DNA of 64,000 nt from NCBI GenBank assembly GCA_018672315.1, contig CP076053.1, forward strand, positions 372,001-436,000, in the 5' to 3' direction. A model generated the notes under the pieces. That model saw nothing but the letters and a program-made list of their open reading frames with translations, did no database searches and was not told the DNA's origin. Position numbers and translations under genes: made by a program. Source of the stretch: Nocardioidaceae bacterium. GTDB taxonomy: Bacteria; Actinomycetota; Actinomycetes; Propionibacteriales; Nocardioidaceae. Shown here in pieces: positions 35,705 through 45,172 of this stretch; positions within the stretch are counted from its first letter, which is position 1, and the number at the start of each line of letters is the position of its first letter.

Positions 35705-37558
35705 TCAGCCGGCCTGCTGGGCGACCCAGCTGGAGTGCAGGCGACCGTAGACCCCGCCCTCGGCGACCAGGTCGGCGTGCGGGCCCCGCTGCACGACCCG
35801 TCCGGCGTCGACCACGACCACCTCGTCGGCACGCTCGGCCGTCGAGAGCCGGTGGGCGATCGTCACCGACGTGCGGCCGCTCATGACACGCTCCAGCGCC
35901 CTCCCCAGTCGCACCTCCAGACGCGGGTCGACGGCGCTGGTGGCCTCGTCGAGCACGAGCAGCGTCGGGTCGGCGAGATGCGCACGCAGCAGGGCGACGA
36001 GCTGCCGCTCCCCCGCGCTCAGGGCTTCTCCGCGCTGTCCGACACGCGAGTCGAGTCCGGACGGCAGGGAGTCCAGCCACGCCTGCAGGTCGAGGTCGTG
36101 GACGGCCTGCAGCAGCTGGTCGTCGGTCGCGTCGGTGCGGCCGTAGCGCAGGTTCGCCGCCAGGGTGGAGTCGAAGAGGAAGCCCTCCTGCGGCACCATC
36201 ACCACGCGCCGGCGCAGGGACGCGAACGGCACGTCGCGCAGGTCCGTGCCGCCGAGCCGCACGGCACCGGCGTCGGGGTCCATGAGGCGGACGAGCAGCT
36301 TGGCGAGCGTCGACTTGCCGGACCCGGTCTCGCCGACCACGGCGACACGGGTGCCGGCGGCGATGGTCAGGTCGACCTCGCGCAGCACGGGCGGTCCGCC
36401 CGGGTATGCGTAGGTCACCGTGTCGAAGTGGATGTCGACCGGCGCAGCCGGCAGGTCCGCCCGCGCAGCGTCCTCGCGCACCGACCCGGTCGACGCGGGA
36501 TCGACGACGTCGGCGGGGGTGTCGAGGATGCCGATGACCCGACGCCACGAGGCCAGGGCGTTCTGGGCGTCGGTGAGCACCTGGGTGCCCATCTGCACGG
36601 GGCCGACGAAGAGGTTGACCAGGAACGCGAAGGCGATGACCTCACCGACGCTGATCTCTCCGAGCACCCCGAGGGCGACACCGGCGGCGATGACACCGGC
36701 GTTCGCCACGCCCGCCGCGACCCCACCGAGGGAGAACGTCACCGCCGTCGTGGCCTGCGCCGAGATCGATGCGGCGCGGTAGTCGTCGATGGCGGTGTCG
36801 ATGCGCCGCTGGGTGTGCTCCTCGATGGCGTGCGCGCGCACGACCGCCGCGCCGACGACGGGTTCCGCGATCTGGGCGAGCATCGTGCCCATGTGGCGAC
36901 GGACCACGGTGTACGCGGCCGCGAGCCTCGCCTGGAACCGTGGCAGCGAGGCGAACAGCGGCGCGAAGCACAGCCACACCACCAGCGTCAGCCGCCAGTC
37001 GTACACGGCCATCACCACGGTCGCGAGCAGGATCTGCCCGACCGAGACGACCGCGAGGATGCCGGAGAAAGAGAGGAAGCGGCTGATCTGGTCGACGTCG
37101 CCGGTCACCCGGGAGACCAGGGCGCCGCGCCGCTCGGTGTCCTGCGCGAGCACCGGCAGGTCGTGCACGTGACGGAAGGCCTTGTCGCGCAGCACCGCGA
37201 GGCCGGTCTCGACGGCGCCGACGAGCCGCGCGGTCATGACGTACGAGGCGTACCCGGTCACCCCGATCGCGAGCGTCGCGAGCACCGCCATCAGCACGAG
37301 GAACGACACGTCGAGGCTCGCGGTGGCCGACTCCGCCCCGCCGAGCCCACGGTCGATCGTCTGCTGCACCGCGACCGGCACGACGACCCTGCCCAGGGAG
37401 GCCACGACCGCGGCGACCAGCGTCCAGCGGATGCCCTCGGTGAGCTGCGGGGAGATCTCGCGTCCGCGACGCAGCACCTCCATCGCGCCGGTGTGCTCGT
37501 GGCTGGTCAGGCCGTCGACCTCGCTGCTGTCGGCGGGCATGGCACGCGCGCCGCTCAT
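35705..37558 (-). CDS. ABC exporter half-transporter, canonical NBD
   Basis: A 617-residue type IV exporter subunit with six transmembrane helices (about 45-330) and an ATPase domain. Walker A is GETGSGKST, the signature is LSAGERQLVALLRA, and Walker B is LLVLDEATSAVD with the catalytic Glu. The His switch is TIAHRLST. It overlaps the upstream gene by 4 bp and is the obvious partner in a heterodimer. Substrate unknown; drugs, lipids or peptides are possible. Confidence 0.92.
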   Translation of the reverse strand: MSGARAMPADSSEVDGLTSHEHTGAMEVLRRGREISPQLTEGIRWTLVAAVVASLGRVVVPVAVQQTIDRGLGGAESATASLDVSFLVLMAVLATLAIGVTGYASYVMTARLVGAVETGLAVLRDKAFRHVHDLPVLAQDTERRGALVSRVTGDVDQISRFLSFSGILAVVSVGQILLATVVMAVYDWRLTLVVWLCFAPLFASLPRFQARLAAAYTVVRRHMGTMLAQIAEPVVGAAVVRAHAIEEHTQRRIDTAIDDYRAASISAQATTAVTFSLGGVAAGVANAGVIAAGVALGVLGEISVGEVIAFAFLVNLFVGPVQMGTQVLTDAQNALASWRRVIGILDTPADVVDPASTGSVREDAARADLPAAPVDIHFDTVTYAYPGGPPVLREVDLTIAAGTRVAVVGETGSGKSTLAKLLVRLMDPDAGAVRLGGTDLRDVPFASLRRRVVMVPQEGFLFDSTLAANLRYGRTDATDDQLLQAVHDLDLQAWLDSLPSGLDSRVGQRGEALSAGERQLVALLRAHLADPTLLVLDEATSAVDPRLEVRLGRALERVMSGRTSVTIAHRLSTAERADEVVVVDAGRVVQRGPHADLVAEGGVYGRLHSSWVAQQAG

Positions 37559-39405
37559 CGCACGACCTCCGGGGCCTCGGGGTCGAGAGCCTCGGGGGCG
37601 TCCTCGGCGTACGCGGTGACGAGGTCGGCGTACGCGGCGTCGCGGGCCAGCAGCTCGGCGTGCGTCCCCCGGTCGACCACGCGGCCCCCGTCGAGGTGCA
37701 CGACCTCGTCGGCGAGCGCGATGGTGGCCAGCCGGTAGGCGACGAGCACGAGCGTCGCGCCGCCCTCGCGACCCCGGATGGCGGCGAGGATGCGTTGCTC
37801 GACCTCCGGGTCGACCGCGGAGGTGGCGTCGTCGAGCACGAGCAGCCGGGGGTGGCGTACGAGTGCCCGGGCCAGTGCCAGGCGCTGCCGCTGGCCGCCG
37901 GAGAGGCTGGTGCCCCGCTCGCCCAACGCGGTGTCGAGGCCGCGCGGGAGGGCGGCGACGAAGCCGTCGGCCTGGGCCGCGCGCAGAGCGTCCCAGATCT
38001 CCTCGTCGCTGAGCTCGTGCTCGGCGTCGAGGGCGACGTTGAAGCGCACGGTGCCGTCGAAGAGGAACGCGGTCTGCGGCACCACGGCGACCTGCTCGGC
38101 GAGCGCGCCGCGGGCGAGGGCCGGGAGGGGGACGCCGTCGTAGCGGATCTCCCCGCCGGTCGGGTCGACCAGCCGGGTGAGCAGCGTCGTCAACGTGGAC
38201 TTGCCGGACGCGGTGGCGCCGACGAGCGCGACCGTACGCCCGGGCTCGACGTCGAAGGACAGGTCGCCGAGCACGGGGTCGGCGTCCGGGGACGCGTCGG
38301 GGTAGCGGTAGGTCAGGGCGTCGACCTCGACGCGGATGCCGTGGCCGGAGGCGCCGCGGTCGGCGAGACGTCCGACGCCGTGCCCCATGTCCTCGCGCTC
38401 GGCGAGCACGCGCGAGACCCGTTCGTGCCCGACGACGCTGCGCGGGAAGCTGCCGAGCAGCCAGCCGATGGCGCGGATCGGGAAGCCGACCATGACCAGC
38501 AGGTACGCCACCGTCACGACGTCCGCGACGTTCGCGTCACCGGACTGCACGCGCAGGGCGCCGATGCCGAGGGTGAAGAGCACGCCGAGGTTCGGCAGCT
38601 GCTCCATCACGGGGTCGAAGACGGCCTGCACGCGCCCGGCCCTGACCAGGGCGTCGCGCAGGGCCGAGGTCTGCTCGGCGAAGCGGGCGGTCTCCTCGGC
38701 CTCGCGGCCGAGCGTCTTGACGACCAGCGCCCCGTCGAATGACTCGTGGGCGACCTCGGCGACACGACCACGCAGACGCTGGGCGTCGCGCTGGAGCGGG
38801 GAGGCGTAGCGCTGGTAGACGAGGTTGGTGGCGATGACGGCCGGGAAGACGGCCAGGCCCACGAGGGCGAGCACGAGGTCGGTCAGCAGCATCTGGCCGA
38901 TCGCGACGACCATCATCACCAGCACGCCGACGGCCATGGGCAGCGGGGCGATGGGGGTCCAGGCGGCCTCGACGTCGGAGTTGGCGTTGGAGAGCAGCCG
39001 ACCGGTGGGGTGGCGGTGGTGCCAGCTCATGGGCAGGGCGAGGTACTGCCGGGTCACGGCCTTGCGGTCGTGCGCCTCCATCCGCAGCTGCATGATGCCG
39101 GCGGCGAGACGGCGTACGACGATGCCGACCGCGCGGACGAGCGCCACGCCCATGAAGAGGGCGCACGCGACGAGCAGCGCGCTCGTCTGGATCTCCCCCT
39201 CGCGCAGGGAGGGGGTCAGTGCGTTCTCGGTGGCGTACCCGAGCACCCAGGCGTCGGCCACTGTCAGCGCGCCGAAGAGGGCGGACCCGACCACGGCGAT
39301 CGTGAAGACGCGCGGCTCGCGGCGGATGCCGATGCCGAGCACGCGCAGCCCGTCACGCAGTCTCGCCGTCTGGGCTGTTGCGGGGCGGGACTGGTGGTGG
39401 CTCAC
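37555..39405 (-). CDS. ABC exporter half-transporter, degenerate NBD
   Basis: Six transmembrane helices and an ATPase with Walker A GATASGKST and signature LSGGQRQRLALARAL. Walker B reads LLVLDDATSAVD, so the catalytic Glu is Asp, and the usual H-loop His is replaced (LVAYRLATI). Heterodimeric bacterial exporters of the TM287/288 or BmrCD kind have one such degenerate site. I place the start at GTG 39405 (616 residues); a GTG at 39435 is in frame. Overlaps the second subunit by 4 bp. Confidence 0.9.
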   Translation of the reverse strand: MSHHQSRPATAQTARLRDGLRVLGIGIRREPRVFTIAVVGSALFGALTVADAWVLGYATENALTPSLREGEIQTSALLVACALFMGVALVRAVGIVVRRLAAGIMQLRMEAHDRKAVTRQYLALPMSWHHRHPTGRLLSNANSDVEAAWTPIAPLPMAVGVLVMMVVAIGQMLLTDLVLALVGLAVFPAVIATNLVYQRYASPLQRDAQRLRGRVAEVAHESFDGALVVKTLGREAEETARFAEQTSALRDALVRAGRVQAVFDPVMEQLPNLGVLFTLGIGALRVQSGDANVADVVTVAYLLVMVGFPIRAIGWLLGSFPRSVVGHERVSRVLAEREDMGHGVGRLADRGASGHGIRVEVDALTYRYPDASPDADPVLGDLSFDVEPGRTVALVGATASGKSTLTTLLTRLVDPTGGEIRYDGVPLPALARGALAEQVAVVPQTAFLFDGTVRFNVALDAEHELSDEEIWDALRAAQADGFVAALPRGLDTALGERGTSLSGGQRQRLALARALVRHPRLLVLDDATSAVDPEVEQRILAAIRGREGGATLVLVAYRLATIALADEVVHLDGGRVVDRGTHAELLARDAAYADLVTAYAEDAPEALDPEAPEVVR

Positions 39406-39472
39406 CGGTCCATCGTGCTTGACGGTGACAAGCACGGGGGCGGCGCGGGGTGGGCGGCTGACGGAACGTAAC

Positions 39473-39486
39473 TGAGCGTTCGTTCA
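39473..39486. promoter_or_regulatory. candidate TetR-type operator
   Basis: TGAGCGTTCGTTCA is an imperfect palindrome in the gap between the divergent ABC exporter and DinB-like genes. Its half-sites TGAnCG and CGnTCA resemble operators bound by TetR-family repressors. No tetR gene is next to it in this window. Confidence 0.4.
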
Positions 39487-39559
39487 ACGCCCGTGCGGTT
39501 GGTCACCATTGGCCGTGCAGAGGCGGCTCGTCGGCGCGTACGCACCTAGTGTTGCCGCC

Positions 39560-40195
39560 GTGACGATCCTGGCCCGCTCCGAGCGCGACCTGCTGTGCGA
39601 GACCGCTCTCGCCGCGGGCGGCGATGCTCCGACGCTGTGCGGGGACTGGACCGTCAAGGATCTCGTCGTGCACCTGCTGGTCCGCGAGCGCGACCTGACC
39701 GGGCTGCCGGGCATGTTCGTGCCGGCGCTGGAGGGCCTGACGCACCGCGCCGAGCGCAGCCGTGCGCGCAACGACTTCGAGGACCTCGTCGACAAGGTGC
39801 GCCAGGGGCCGCCCGGGTACTCGCCGATGGGGTGGCGTCCCTTCGACCTCGCGGTGAACACCCTCGAGTTCTTCGTGCACCACGAGGACGTACGCCGCGC
39901 CCAGCCCGGCTGGGAGCCCCGCGACCTGAGTGAGGAGGAGGAGCAGGCGATCTGGTTGCCCCTCTCGCTGATCTCGCGTCTGCTGACCCGGCGCGCCCCG
40001 GTCGGCATCATCGTGCAGCGCACGGACCGCGAGTCGACCTCCCGGTTGCGCGGCGGTGAGCCGTCGGTCGTGATGACGGGCCCGCCGAGCGAGGTGGCGA
40101 TGTTCCTCTACGGGCGTACGGAGCAGTCGCGCGTCGAGCTCGAGGGGACTCCCGAGGACGTCGCTGCCCTCAGGGCGACCGACTTCGGTCTCTGA
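39560..40195 (+). CDS. TIGR03085-family (DinB/MDMPI-like) metal-binding protein
   Basis: A 211-residue protein of the mycothiol-dependent maleylpyruvate isomerase/DinB-like four-helix group. The N-terminal ERDLLCETALAAGGDAPTLCGDWTVKDLVVHLLVRERDL gives one metal His, and LEFFVHHEDVRRAQPGWEPR gives the second His pair, as in TIGR03085. The reaction is unknown; the family is presumed to use mycothiol. GTG at 39560 is chosen because the longer frame from 39509 has no family similarity and enters the promoter region. Confidence 0.85.
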   Translation: MTILARSERDLLCETALAAGGDAPTLCGDWTVKDLVVHLLVRERDLTGLPGMFVPALEGLTHRAERSRARNDFEDLVDKVRQGPPGYSPMGWRPFDLAVNTLEFFVHHEDVRRAQPGWEPRDLSEEEEQAIWLPLSLISRLLTRRAPVGIIVQRTDRESTSRLRGGEPSVVMTGPPSEVAMFLYGRTEQSRVELEGTPEDVAALRATDFGL

Positions 40196-40200
40196 CCGCG

Positions 40201-40405
40201 CATGTAACTCCATGTTCTGGTCGCTCCGATGGGCGCCGGCGGCGCGCGGAGCGACCACAGCACCGTCGAAGATGATGGGAGCGATCGCCGGGTTTTCGCG
40301 CGCCGACCGATGGGTGGGAATCGAGCAGCCTGCACTCCGACGGTGTTGTGGTTGCTCCGACGGGCGCCGGCGGCGCCCGGAGCGACCACAACATGGGGTT
40401 ACATG
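40201..40405. repeat. 205-bp palindromic element with 28-bp terminal inverted repeats
   Basis: The ends 40201-40228 and 40378-40405 are inverted repeats matching at 26 of 28 positions, starting CATGTAAC. Each half contains its own hairpin: TGGTCGCTCCG...CGGAGCGACCA on the left, and TGGTTGCTCCG...CGGAGCGACCA on the right. Similarity between the halves continues inwards to about 70 bp (ACCACA[GA]CACCGTCG). The centre (about 40275-40330) is unique. It lies between two converging genes and could act as a terminator, a REP-like element or a MITE. No clear target duplication is seen. Confidence 0.8.
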
Positions 40406-40425
40406 CGGCGGGCGGATGCGTCGGG

Positions 40426-41205
40426 TCAGCGCACGGGGTGGCCGTGCGTACGCAGCGACTCCTTGACGTCGCCGACCGTCATCTCGCCGAAGTGGAACAC
40501 CGACGCCGCCAGCACCGCGTCGGCGCCGGCCTCGACGGCCGGGGCGAAGTGCTCGACCGCGCCTGCTCCGCCGGAGGCGATGACGGGAATCGTGACGGCG
40601 GCGCGGACGAGGCCGAGCAGCTCGAGGTCGAAGCCGTCCTTGGTGCCGTCGGCGTCCATGGAGTTCAGCAGGATCTCCCCCGCTCCCAGGCGCGCGGCTC
40701 GCGCGGCCCATTCGACGGCGTCGATGCCGGTGCCGCGTCGTCCGCCGTGGGTGGTGACCTCGAAGCCGGAGTCGGTCGGGGCGGACCCCTCGACCTGACC
40801 CGTACGCCGCGCGTCGACGCTGAGCACCAGCACCTGGTTGCCGAAGCGGTCCGCGATCTCGGCCACGAGCTCGGGCCGGGTGATCGCGGCGGTGTTGACC
40901 CCGACCTTGTCGGCCCCGGCGCGCAGCATGCGGTCGACGTCGGCGACCGAGCGGATCCCTCCGCCGACGGTCAGCGGGATGAAGACCTGCTCCGCGGTCG
41001 CGGCGACGATCTCCTCCGTGGTGCCGCGCCCCTCGGCGGAGGCGGAGATGTCGAGGAACGTCAGCTCGTCCGCACCCTGCGCGTCGTAGAGCCGCGCCAG
41101 CTCGACCGGGTCGCCGGCGTCACGCAGACCCTGGAAGTTCACGCCCTTGACCACCCGGCCGGCGTCAACGTCGAGGCAGGGGATGACGCGGACGGCGAGG
41201 GTCAC
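40426..41205 (-). CDS. hisF: imidazole glycerol phosphate synthase cyclase subunit
   Basis: Closes the imidazole ring with ammonia delivered by HisH. The 259-residue barrel starts at GTG 41205 with [20 protein letters not shown] (catalytic Asp) and contains [15 protein letters not shown], the phosphate loop [15 protein letters not shown], and catalytic Asp in [15 protein letters not shown]. Its start overlaps the hisA stop (GTGA). The partner gene hisH lies 22 kb away at 63164-63799. Confidence 0.97.
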   Translation of the reverse strand: MTLAVRVIPCLDVDAGRVVKGVNFQGLRDAGDPVELARLYDAQGADELTFLDISASAEGRGTTEEIVAATAEQVFIPLTVGGGIRSVADVDRMLRAGADKVGVNTAAITRPELVAEIADRFGNQVLVLSVDARRTGQVEGSAPTDSGFEVTTHGGRRGTGIDAVEWAARAARLGAGEILLNSMDADGTKDGFDLELLGLVRAAVTIPVIASGGAGAVEHFAPAVEAGADAVLAASVFHFGEMTVGDVKESLRTHGHPVR

Positions 41206-41993
41206 TTCTCGCCCTTGCGTCGGGGCGCCCGGTCGCCGCGGGTCAGGGTGAGCGCCTCGGTGAGCTCGAAGCGCTTCTCGTACAGCGCGGTGCCGATGAT
41301 CGCTCCCTCGACGCCGCCGGTGCTGCTGGGGCCCGCGTCCACCAGCCCCATGAGCGCCTCGAGATCGGCCAGCTCGGTGATGCCGCCGGACGCGATCACC
41401 GGCGCGGCGGTCTCGGCGCACACGTCGCGCAGCAGCTGCAGGTTGGGGCCCTGGAGCATGCCGTCCTTGTTCACGTCGGTGACGACGTAGCGGGCGCAGC
41501 CCTCGGAGTCGAGGCGGGCGAGGGTCTCGTACAGGTCGCCGCCGTCGCGGGTCCAGCCGCGGGCGGCGAGCGTACGGCCGCGCACGTCGAGGCCGACCGC
41601 GACGCGGTCGCCGTAGGTCGCGATCGCCTTGGCGCACCACTCGGGCTGCTCGAGCGCGGCGGTGCCGATGTTGACGCGACGGCAGCCTGCGTCCATCGCG
41701 GCCTTCAGCGAGGCGTCGTCGCGGATGCCGCCGCTCATCTCCACGTCGATGTCGAGGGTGCCGACGATCTTCGCCTGCAGCTCGGCGTTAGAACCGCGTC
41801 CGAAGGCGGCGTCGAGGTCGACGAGGTGGATCCACTCCGCCCCGGCCTCCTGCCAGGCCAGCGCGGCCTCGACGGGGTCGCCGAAGTGCTTCTCGGAGCC
41901 GGCGACGCCCTGCACGAGCTGCACGGCGCGGCCCCCGGCGATGTCGACGGCGGGGAGGAGCTCGAGGTAGGAGTCGGCAGATGTCTGGCTCAC
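41202..41993 (-). CDS. priA: PriA/HisA isomerase, probably bifunctional with TrpF activity
   Basis: The 263-residue barrel starts at GTG 41993 and carries [20 protein letters not shown] with catalytic Asp, [14 protein letters not shown], and the second catalytic Asp in [17 protein letters not shown]. Actinobacterial HisA is called PriA because it isomerises both ProFAR (His pathway) and phosphoribosyl anthranilate (Trp pathway). The absence of trpF near trpC-trpB-trpA here agrees with that. It is translationally coupled to hisF. In relatives hisH lies directly upstream; here about 21 kb of other DNA separates them. Confidence 0.95.
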   Translation of the reverse strand: MSQTSADSYLELLPAVDIAGGRAVQLVQGVAGSEKHFGDPVEAALAWQEAGAEWIHLVDLDAAFGRGSNAELQAKIVGTLDIDVEMSGGIRDDASLKAAMDAGCRRVNIGTAALEQPEWCAKAIATYGDRVAVGLDVRGRTLAARGWTRDGGDLYETLARLDSEGCARYVVTDVNKDGMLQGPNLQLLRDVCAETAAPVIASGGITELADLEALMGLVDAGPSSTGGVEGAIIGTALYEKRFELTEALTLTRGDRAPRRKGEK

Positions 41994-42305
41994 GGGGTCA
42001 TTCTCGCCGAGAGCCGGGGGGCGTACGCGGGGCGGGTCGACCGCGGCACGCATCAGTGCGGCGGATGCACCGCACCCAGCTCGGCCCGGGCGCCGCGTTC
42101 ATGCTGGACGGCCGTCCCGCAGGCCGGTCGAGACCGGCGCGTACGCCCCGTGCGTCGACTGGCGACGTGACCTGGCCCACCCCTAGGGTGCGGCTCAGGG
42201 CGACCATCCGTACGCCCCACCGCACCACCACCCGACGTCGGCCGCACACCCGCGGCCGGCGTACGCACCATCGACGCCGATCCGGCGCTCGTGGAGGAGG
42301 CACGC
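41994..42305. other. divergent intergenic region hisA / lysine genes
   Basis: The 312 bp hold the promoters of the minus-strand hisA-hisF unit and of the plus-strand dehydrogenase pair. There is no convincing open frame or hairpin. A GAGGAGG ribosome binding site at about 42292-42298 fixes the downstream start at 42306. This is the left junction of the region that separates hisA from hisH. Confidence 0.5.
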
Positions 42306-43409
42306 ATGCAACCCGTCATCTCATCAGTGGCCGTCATCGGTCTCGGCAAGGTCGGGGAGCTCGTCGCCCGCCTCCTCGCCGACGCCGGCTTCGAGGTGCT
42401 CGGCCTGGACCGGGACGTACGCCGCCTCGCCACCGACGACGGCCGGTCACTGGAGACCGCCGCGCTCGACGTCGCCGACACCGCCGCCCTCGAGGGCGCG
42501 CTCGCGAAGGTCGATGCCGTCGTTGCATGCCTGCCGGTGGCGTGGAACCGGGCCATTGCGGAGGCGGCCGCGGTCAGTCGTACGCACTACTTCGACCTCA
42601 CCGAGGACGTCGCCACCACCTCCCGGGTGCGCGAGCTCGCCGACTCGACGCCGGGGGTGGTCTTCGCGCCCCAGTGCGGTCTCGCGCCGGGTCTGATCGG
42701 CATGATCGGGGCGGATCTGGCGGGCCACTTCGACGAGATCCGCTCCATCGAGCTGAAGGTCGGCGCGTTGCCGCAGAACCCGACGGGGCTGCTGGGGTAC
42801 GCGTTCAACTGGTCGGCCGAGGGCGTCGTGAACGAGTACCTGAAGGACTGTGAGGTGCTGCGCAGCGGCCGGCGCCAGATGGTCCCGGCACTCACCGAGA
42901 AGGAGCGCGTCGTCATCGGCGGGCTCGAGCTCGAGGCGGCGCTCACCTCCGGCGGGCTCGGGACGCTCTGCGAGACGTACGAGGGGCGGGTGCGGCGGCT
43001 GGACTACAAGACGCTGCGCTACCCCGGGCACTTCGAGCAGATGCACTTCCTCTTCGACGAGCTGAACCTCGCCGAGAAGCCCGAGCTCGTCGGACAAATC
43101 CTGGTCGACGCGAAGCCGCCGGTGAACGACGACGTGGTCTACATCCACGCGTCCGTCGAGGGCGTACGCGCGGGTCAGCCGTTCCGCGAGAACCACGTGC
43201 GGGCCTATCCCCCGCAGATGATCGGCGCGACGGAGTGGCGGGCGATTTCGTGGACGACCGCCGCGTCGGCCGTGGCTGTCGTGGAGCTGGTCAGCCGTGG
43301 TGTGCTGCCCGGTGAGGGATTCATCCGTCAGGAGCAGATCGGGCTGGCCGACCTGTTCGCCACCAGCGCAGGTGCGCTGTTCGTCAAGGCCGAGGAGGTC
43401 GCCCGATGA
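42306..43409 (+). CDS. saccharopine dehydrogenase-family protein
   Basis: A 367-residue NAD(P)-dependent oxidoreductase. The Rossmann motif is VAVIGLGKVGELVARLLADAG, and the fold continues through YFDLTEDVATTSRVRELA and FAPQCGLAPGLIGMIGADL, typical of LYS9/LysDH-type enzymes. Its stop overlaps the start of the piperideine-6-carboxylate dehydrogenase gene (ATGA), so a role in lysine catabolism is likely, either as saccharopine dehydrogenase or as lysine 6-dehydrogenase giving aminoadipate semialdehyde. The choice between the two cannot be made from the sequence. Confidence 0.87.
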   Translation: MQPVISSVAVIGLGKVGELVARLLADAGFEVLGLDRDVRRLATDDGRSLETAALDVADTAALEGALAKVDAVVACLPVAWNRAIAEAAAVSRTHYFDLTEDVATTSRVRELADSTPGVVFAPQCGLAPGLIGMIGADLAGHFDEIRSIELKVGALPQNPTGLLGYAFNWSAEGVVNEYLKDCEVLRSGRRQMVPALTEKERVVIGGLELEAALTSGGLGTLCETYEGRVRRLDYKTLRYPGHFEQMHFLFDELNLAEKPELVGQILVDAKPPVNDDVVYIHASVEGVRAGQPFRENHVRAYPPQMIGATEWRAISWTTAASAVAVVELVSRGVLPGEGFIRQEQIGLADLFATSAGALFVKAEEVAR

Positions 43410-44947
43410 CCACTGCTTCTGTTGCTCAGATCGCACGTGAGGCGCTGGAGCGTCTCGGTGCCGGCGACCCGTTCACCGACGCCGCTGATGGCTCAGCTGG
43501 CGGCCACCTGGAGTGCCGCTCCCCCATCGACGGGACGACAATGGGCCTTGTGCGGTCGCACACCGCCGACGACGTCGACGCGGCTATCGGGGCGGCGCAC
43601 GCGGCGTACGAGACCTGGCGCTCGGTGCCTGCTCCTGCGAGGGGCGCACTGGTGCGCGAGCTCGGCGAGCTGCTGCGCGAGCACAAGGACGATCTCGGCA
43701 CGCTGGTGAGCATCGAGGCGGGCAAGATCCGCTCCGAGGGCCTCGGCGAGGTGCAGGAGATGGTCGACATCTGCGACCTCGCGGTCGGCCTTTCGCGTCA
43801 GCTGCACGGGCTGACGATCGCCTCGGAGCGGCCGGGCCACCGCATGATGGAGCAGTGGCACCCGTTGGGGGTGATCGGCGTGATCAGCGCGTTCAACTTC
43901 CCCGTAGCGGTGTGGTCGTGGAACGCGGCGCTCGCGTTCGTCTGCGGCGACGCGGTGGTGTGGAAGCCGTCAGAGAAGACGCTGCTCACCGCGCTGGGCT
44001 GCCAGGCGCTGTTCCGTCGCGCGGCGGAGAAGGTCGGCGCGCCGGCGGATCTGCTCCAGGTGATCGTCGGCGGTCGTGAGGTCGGCGAGGCGCTGGCGGA
44101 TGACGTACGCGTGCCGCTGGTGTCGGCGACCGGGTCGACGCGCATGGGCAAGCAGGTCGCTCCCCGGGTCGCGGCGCGGCTGGGGCGGACGTTGCTGGAG
44201 CTGGGCGGCAACAACGCGGCCGTCGTGGCGCCGTCGGCGGACTTGGACCTGACGGTGCGCGGCATCGTGTTCTCCGCAGTGGGCACGGCCGGGCAGCGGT
44301 GTACGTCGTTGCGCCGCGTGATCGCGCACTCCTCGATCGCCGACGAACTGACCGAGAAGCTGGCGGCGGCGTACCGGACGCTGCCGATCGGGTCGCCGCT
44401 GGAGGACGGGACGCTGGTCGGTCCGCTGGTCGACGACGCAGCCGGCGAGGCGTACGAGAAGGCGATCGCGCGAGCGCAGGCCGATGGCGGCGACTTGATC
44501 GTCGGCGGCTCGCGTGCTGCCGCGAAGGACGGCGCGGTCGAGGGCGGCTGCTACGTGAAGCCGGCGATCGTGCGGATGCCGGGGCAGACCGACGTGGTGC
44601 GCGAGGAGACGTTCGCGCCGCTGCTGTACGTGATGACCTACGAGACGCTCGACGAGGCGATCGCGCTGCACAACGACGTGCCCCAGGGACTGTCGTCCTC
44701 GATCTTCACGCTCGATGTACGCGAGACGGAGCGGTTCGTCTCCGCGACCGGGTCGGACTGCGGCATCGCGAATGTCAACATCGGCCCCTCGGGCGCCGAG
44801 ATCGGTGGCGCGTTCGGTGGTGAGAAGGAGACCGGCGGCGGCCGAGAGTCGGGGTCGGATGCGTGGAAGAACTACATGCGGCGGGCGACGAACACGGTGA
44901 ACTACTCGACGGAGCTTCCGCTGGCGCAGGGGGTTTCGTTCGGGTGA
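43406..44947 (+). CDS. pcd: L-piperidine-6-carboxylate / aminoadipate semialdehyde dehydrogenase
   Basis: A 513-residue aldehyde dehydrogenase of the antiquitin (ALDH7) type. It oxidises alpha-aminoadipate semialdehyde to 2-aminoadipate with NAD+. The catalytic Cys is in [13 protein letters not shown], the general-base Glu is in LLELGGNNAAVV, and the NAD-binding region includes VISAFNFPVAVWSWNAAL. The C-terminus [19 protein letters not shown] is diagnostic for ALDH7/Pcd. Translationally coupled to the preceding dehydrogenase. Its last 690 bp are duplicated at 46100-46789. Confidence 0.93.
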   Translation: MTTASVAQIAREALERLGAGDPFTDAADGSAGGHLECRSPIDGTTMGLVRSHTADDVDAAIGAAHAAYETWRSVPAPARGALVRELGELLREHKDDLGTLVSIEAGKIRSEGLGEVQEMVDICDLAVGLSRQLHGLTIASERPGHRMMEQWHPLGVIGVISAFNFPVAVWSWNAALAFVCGDAVVWKPSEKTLLTALGCQALFRRAAEKVGAPADLLQVIVGGREVGEALADDVRVPLVSATGSTRMGKQVAPRVAARLGRTLLELGGNNAAVVAPSADLDLTVRGIVFSAVGTAGQRCTSLRRVIAHSSIADELTEKLAAAYRTLPIGSPLEDGTLVGPLVDDAAGEAYEKAIARAQADGGDLIVGGSRAAAKDGAVEGGCYVKPAIVRMPGQTDVVREETFAPLLYVMTYETLDEAIALHNDVPQGLSSSIFTLDVRETERFVSATGSDCGIANVNIGPSGAEIGGAFGGEKETGGGRESGSDAWKNYMRRATNTVNYSTELPLAQGVSFG

Positions 44948-45172
44948 AGCCGCGAGGCGTCTGACGAACGGCTTCCTGCGTCACTCCGCCCAGAATGACT
45001 TTCGTCAGCGCAACCAGCTCGCGGTTCGTCCGAAGGCTTCGCCTCGACCAGCGGGGGACTTGTGCCATGACGCTAGAGCAGGGTCCGCTGAGCTCACGCA
45101 GACTGGAGGGCCCGTTTCGCTTTCGCCGGTCCCCCATGAAGACACTTCAAGGGTCCACGGATGTCTGCCGAG
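44948..45172. other. intergenic segment at island edge
   Basis: This 225-bp segment lies between the stop of pcd and the stop of the convergent HEPN gene. I see no gene, tRNA or clear hairpin. It marks the left border of the lower-GC accessory material. Confidence 0.4.
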
